A DNA stretch of 64,000 nucleotides, taken from NCBI GenBank assembly GCA_963691815.1, contig OY829662.1, positions 9,676,748-9,740,747 on the forward strand. The letters run 5' to 3'. Below are positions 40,197 through 64,000 of this stretch, piece by piece. The translations under genes and the position numbers were made by a program. Source of the DNA: Echiichthys vipera (Eukaryota > Chordata > Actinopteri > Perciformes > Trachinidae). Each line of letters starts with the position of its first letter. The stretch's first letter is position 1. The notes under the pieces are model-generated. The model was not told the origin of the DNA. It made no database searches and worked only from the letters and a program-made list of their open reading frames with translations.

Positions 40197-43100
40197 GACG
40201 CACAGTCAAAAGATTGTTAGAATGATTTGGGTAAAACATCTGAAAGATTTCAAAAGGATTTCTGGAGACAAAGAATAGAAAGCAAAGCAAGCAGAAAACA
40301 AAACACCAAAAATTGATCAGAAACACACTCATCCACGTGCATACACGCACACACACACACACACGCAAAAACCCCACTTACTTACACACCCACACCCACA
40401 CCCACACACACAACCAGGAGCTACATAATTGTGCTTTCTGATTTTACGTGTAGTGATGTGAAAAAATACTTGTCTGTGACATTCCACTGAGGTTGGAAAG
40501 ACACTAATAGGCAGTTTTTTTTCTTTTCTATTTTTTCGGTGCATTCTCTGGTCAACATGTGATAGGCCTCCAGGTTAAAAATGTAGGTCTAATACATAAA
40601 AAAAAAAAAACAATAATGTTGGGGCTGACAGTGATGTGTGTGACAAGTGTTAGTTTGAGGCACACAGAAAAAACACGCAGAAATAAATAAAACATATACA
40701 GGAGTGATACACACAGAACATAGATGTTTTTCAGGACCGTGATGAGGCCCAGACATCTTTTCTCCAACCCGTCTGAACTGTGCAAGTCAGTCGCCTGTGT
40801 TTAAACGTGGTGAACACAGACGAGGTGGCCTACAAGTGGAAAAAATTGGCTAAACTGTATTCTCGGTGTGCTGAGACTATAGAACAACTCTGGATCAGAA
40901 GTGAAGTAGAAAAACTAGAGGGACACTGTTTGTCATACAGCGCCCCCAGAAGGTCACAAGCGGTGGTGGAACTCTGCTTTAGCATCTGCAGGAGAGGAGA
41001 CTCCAATCCATTTGAATGCAGAAACCTGTAGGGAACTGCTGTGTTTGATCCATTTTAAAAAGGGGGCCCACAATCAATTTAATCCCTCTGTCTAAATTCT
41101 ATATAGTGTTTGAAAACGTGACGAAAAAGACAGACCCCTTTCCCACCAAAACTAGCGTGTATATGCAGTTTTACGGTTACACAGAGAAACCTGCTAAAAA
41201 TAGGCAATGGATCCCTTCCCATTGCCAGGAGACGAGTATACCTTTGTCTTTTTACTGGGGTGTATTAAGTTTAACGTCATAAATGCGTCGGAAAACAGGG
41301 ATGTGCTGAAGGTACAGACAGAGGCGACATGTGTCATAGCATCACGCCGGACAGAGGGTGAAAATTAGCATGTCCACCCAACATCTTTCCATCACTGCTG
41401 ATCAGAGCTGGAGCCGATAAATACCTGTGACTGATGCAGAGCAATTTGTCTTAGGAATGAATGCCGATTATGACTTTTTCCACTGTTCCCATTTAAGATG
41501 ATGGTGTTATTTTTGTTTTGTTTTTTCAAAAAAGGGGCTCTATTGATTGCTTTGGGTAGTCTGACTCACATTTGCCCTCCTGCAGACTCATTCTTCCACA
41601 ATGCAACGGTGGGTTAGAGCTCCACCGCAACGTCGGAAAAATGATTAGCTGAGCTAAAAAAAAATACAGAACATAACATTCAGACAAAATATGAATAATC
41701 TGTCTCATTATCACGATCATCATGATCATTAGAAGTTATTATATTATCTGTTTATCCATCATTACAGTCAATAACAAAGAAAACAAAGATGAAGAGTTTC
41801 TCTCCTTTCTCCGCCTTTCTATTGGTCTCTTTCTCTCGGATGTCTCTGTTTTAACCCCAAACCTGGAAGACTTTGAGATGTTACTGATTTGTCTGACTTG
41901 TTCACCAGTATGGACACCCCACCTTTTACCGTATTATCCAATTTACCCTGCTTCCCGATATATCGTTTTCTCACCTTAGTTACAAAAAGTTACTTCCACA
42001 AAGAAATATGTGCAATTCCAGTTGTATCAGTGGCAGGCATCTGGCACAGAACATACAGACAAGCAAGCAAAAAGTAATAATTTTTTCCCCCTTCAAGATA
42101 AACATACAGTAACTATCCAATCTCCCTACAGCCCTCTGTCACTTGATTTTAGTGTAAATGAAGGTACAGAGACAGGAATGTCATACAGAGGAGAGAGAGA
42201 AACAGAAAGGCATTTTTACTGAAAAAGAGAGAAACCCTACAGACCACAACAGAAAGGACCAAGTAAATGTCCCCCCACATACAGTAGATTCTCATTGTTG
42301 CTATTATTATTATTTTTTGTATCATTCATGCAGGATTCCACAGGGTGTACAACTCCGCAAGTCTAAAAAACGAAGCTGTGAGGGGTGCAACAGAAGATTC
42401 AAGCTTCAATGTTTTGAAGAAGTAGAAGAGAAGGAGGAAGAAGAAGCAGGAATAGAAGAAGAAATACTGCAGAAAACAGTTATTGGTTTGTTTGTTTTTT
42501 GTTTTTGAAACCCATCTCCACATGTTTTTCTTCTCTCATAGGCCATGGGTTGAGGTCAGTTAAATTGTTTGTTTCTGGGAGGACGGTGTTCTCCAGGGAC
42601 AACGGTAAACATCCCTAACACACCCATCCTTTCCTCTAGATTTTCACAGAGAGACTCGTCAACCCTGTGCGACACTCCCAACTCTCCCACCCACTTAGCC
42701 TCCTCACCTCATACAGGTGGAGGGCTCATCGTCACTTTTGCTGTTATTTAAAAACACAGATGATAAAACTCATCAATATTCAACTGGTGGCTGGGAGGGT
42801 TGGATCTGATTCTTTGTGCAGCTAACTTAACTAAAGTTAGCTTTGAGGAGCAAAAAAAGCAAAAAACAGTGGTCGTTCTTTTGTCTCTGACTGTAAAGTG
42901 TCTTTTGTCGAGTCGCAACTCTTGACATCTTGTAAGTGGCTGTAGCTCGGTGCCAGAGGCATAATTTAAGACACACAAAGACTAGTGTCCATCACCCCTC
43001 TTTCTTGCATCCTTCAAAACTGGAGTTTGAGGTTGGTCTTATTTGGCATCAAGATATGAATGCAACAACAATGCAAGCAGAACATGGAGGTGGTTTCCTC

Positions 43101-43349
43101 TAACACCACTTGTTTCTCCAGATCCTGCCCCAGCATTCTTGTTCCACCCCTTAATCCTGAAACCTATCCCATCATCTAGCCCGTCGTCACAAGGACATGC
43201 CAAGCAGTGGAGGAGAGGAAAAAATTGAACAGGCAAGAACAAAAGAATCATGGTTTCCCTTGGCAGTCAGAGCTCTTGCTCCCCATCTTCATCTTCGGTA
43301 TATCTACCAACTATTTTTCCTCCTTACGCCCCTCCCCCATCCCCAGAGG
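39729..43349 (-). other. Probable cacna1a 3' UTR
   Basis: The region follows the cacna1a stop codon on the minus strand and has no other gene. A reverse-strand AATAAA (plus tttatt at 39729-39734) is one possible end, another at about 39348. The region carries (CA)n runs at 40143-40190 and 40348-40365. Extent is inferred, not proven. Confidence 0.35.
40142..40192. repeat. (CA)n microsatellite
   Basis: About 25 CA dinucleotides, in the probable cacna1a 3' UTR (GT repeat in the transcript). Confidence 0.9.

Positions 43350-64000
<20,651 letters not shown>

Overview
The window is vertebrate nuclear DNA, almost certainly from a spiny-rayed (percomorph-like) teleost fish. Coding sequence is split into short exons with GT-AG introns. 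The intergenic and intronic DNA is full of fish-type transposon relics (PIF/Harbinger, Tc1/mariner, hAT-like MITEs, LINE tails, SINE-like fragments) and long CA/TG microsatellites. Four loci are recognisable: the 3' end of an immunoglobulin heavy-chain constant gene (+), nacc1 (+), ier2 (+) and the 3' end of cacna1a (-). NACC1, IER2 and CACNA1A are also neighbours on human 19p13, so the last three form an old conserved block. I know of no such linkage for the IgH gene in mammals.

Layout. 1-2.4 kb: two Ig constant domains, a membrane exon and a tiny tail exon. 2.4-10.8 kb: gene-free, repeat-rich. 10.8-12.4 kb: CpG-rich, the likely nacc1 promoter and 5' untranslated exon. 12.4-16.56 kb: large nacc1 intron carrying a nested pair of Harbinger elements. 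16.59-22.80 kb: seven nacc1 coding exons (570 aa, BTB + BEN). 22.8-33.6 kb: nacc1 3' UTR and gene-free DNA with LINE and Tc1 relics. 33.6-34.8 kb: intronless ier2 with a CRE/GC-box/TATA-like promoter. 34.8-43.3 kb: intergenic DNA plus the probable cacna1a 3' UTR. 43.35-63.36 kb (minus strand): the last exons of cacna1a, the presynaptic P/Q-type calcium channel alpha-1 subunit, encoding its EF-hand/IQ/C-terminal tail (707 aa with either exon 37). The rest of cacna1a lies beyond the window.

The most informative region is the cacna1a tail, where the splice-control architecture can be read directly. It has two mutually exclusive 97-bp EF-hand exons (37a/37b). It has a 36/39-bp microexon (human exon 44 equivalent) placed between a ~169-bp TG repeat and a CT repeat in transcript orientation. 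It also has tandem acceptors at the last exon, where using the downstream site creates an immediate stop; this is the equivalent of the human GGCAG exon-47 switch. The long tail carries the RQLPQTP motif and DDDWC terminus that tether the channel at the active zone, but has no polyglutamine tract. I did not find an unknown multi-gene system; the novelty lies in splice regulation and transposon architecture.
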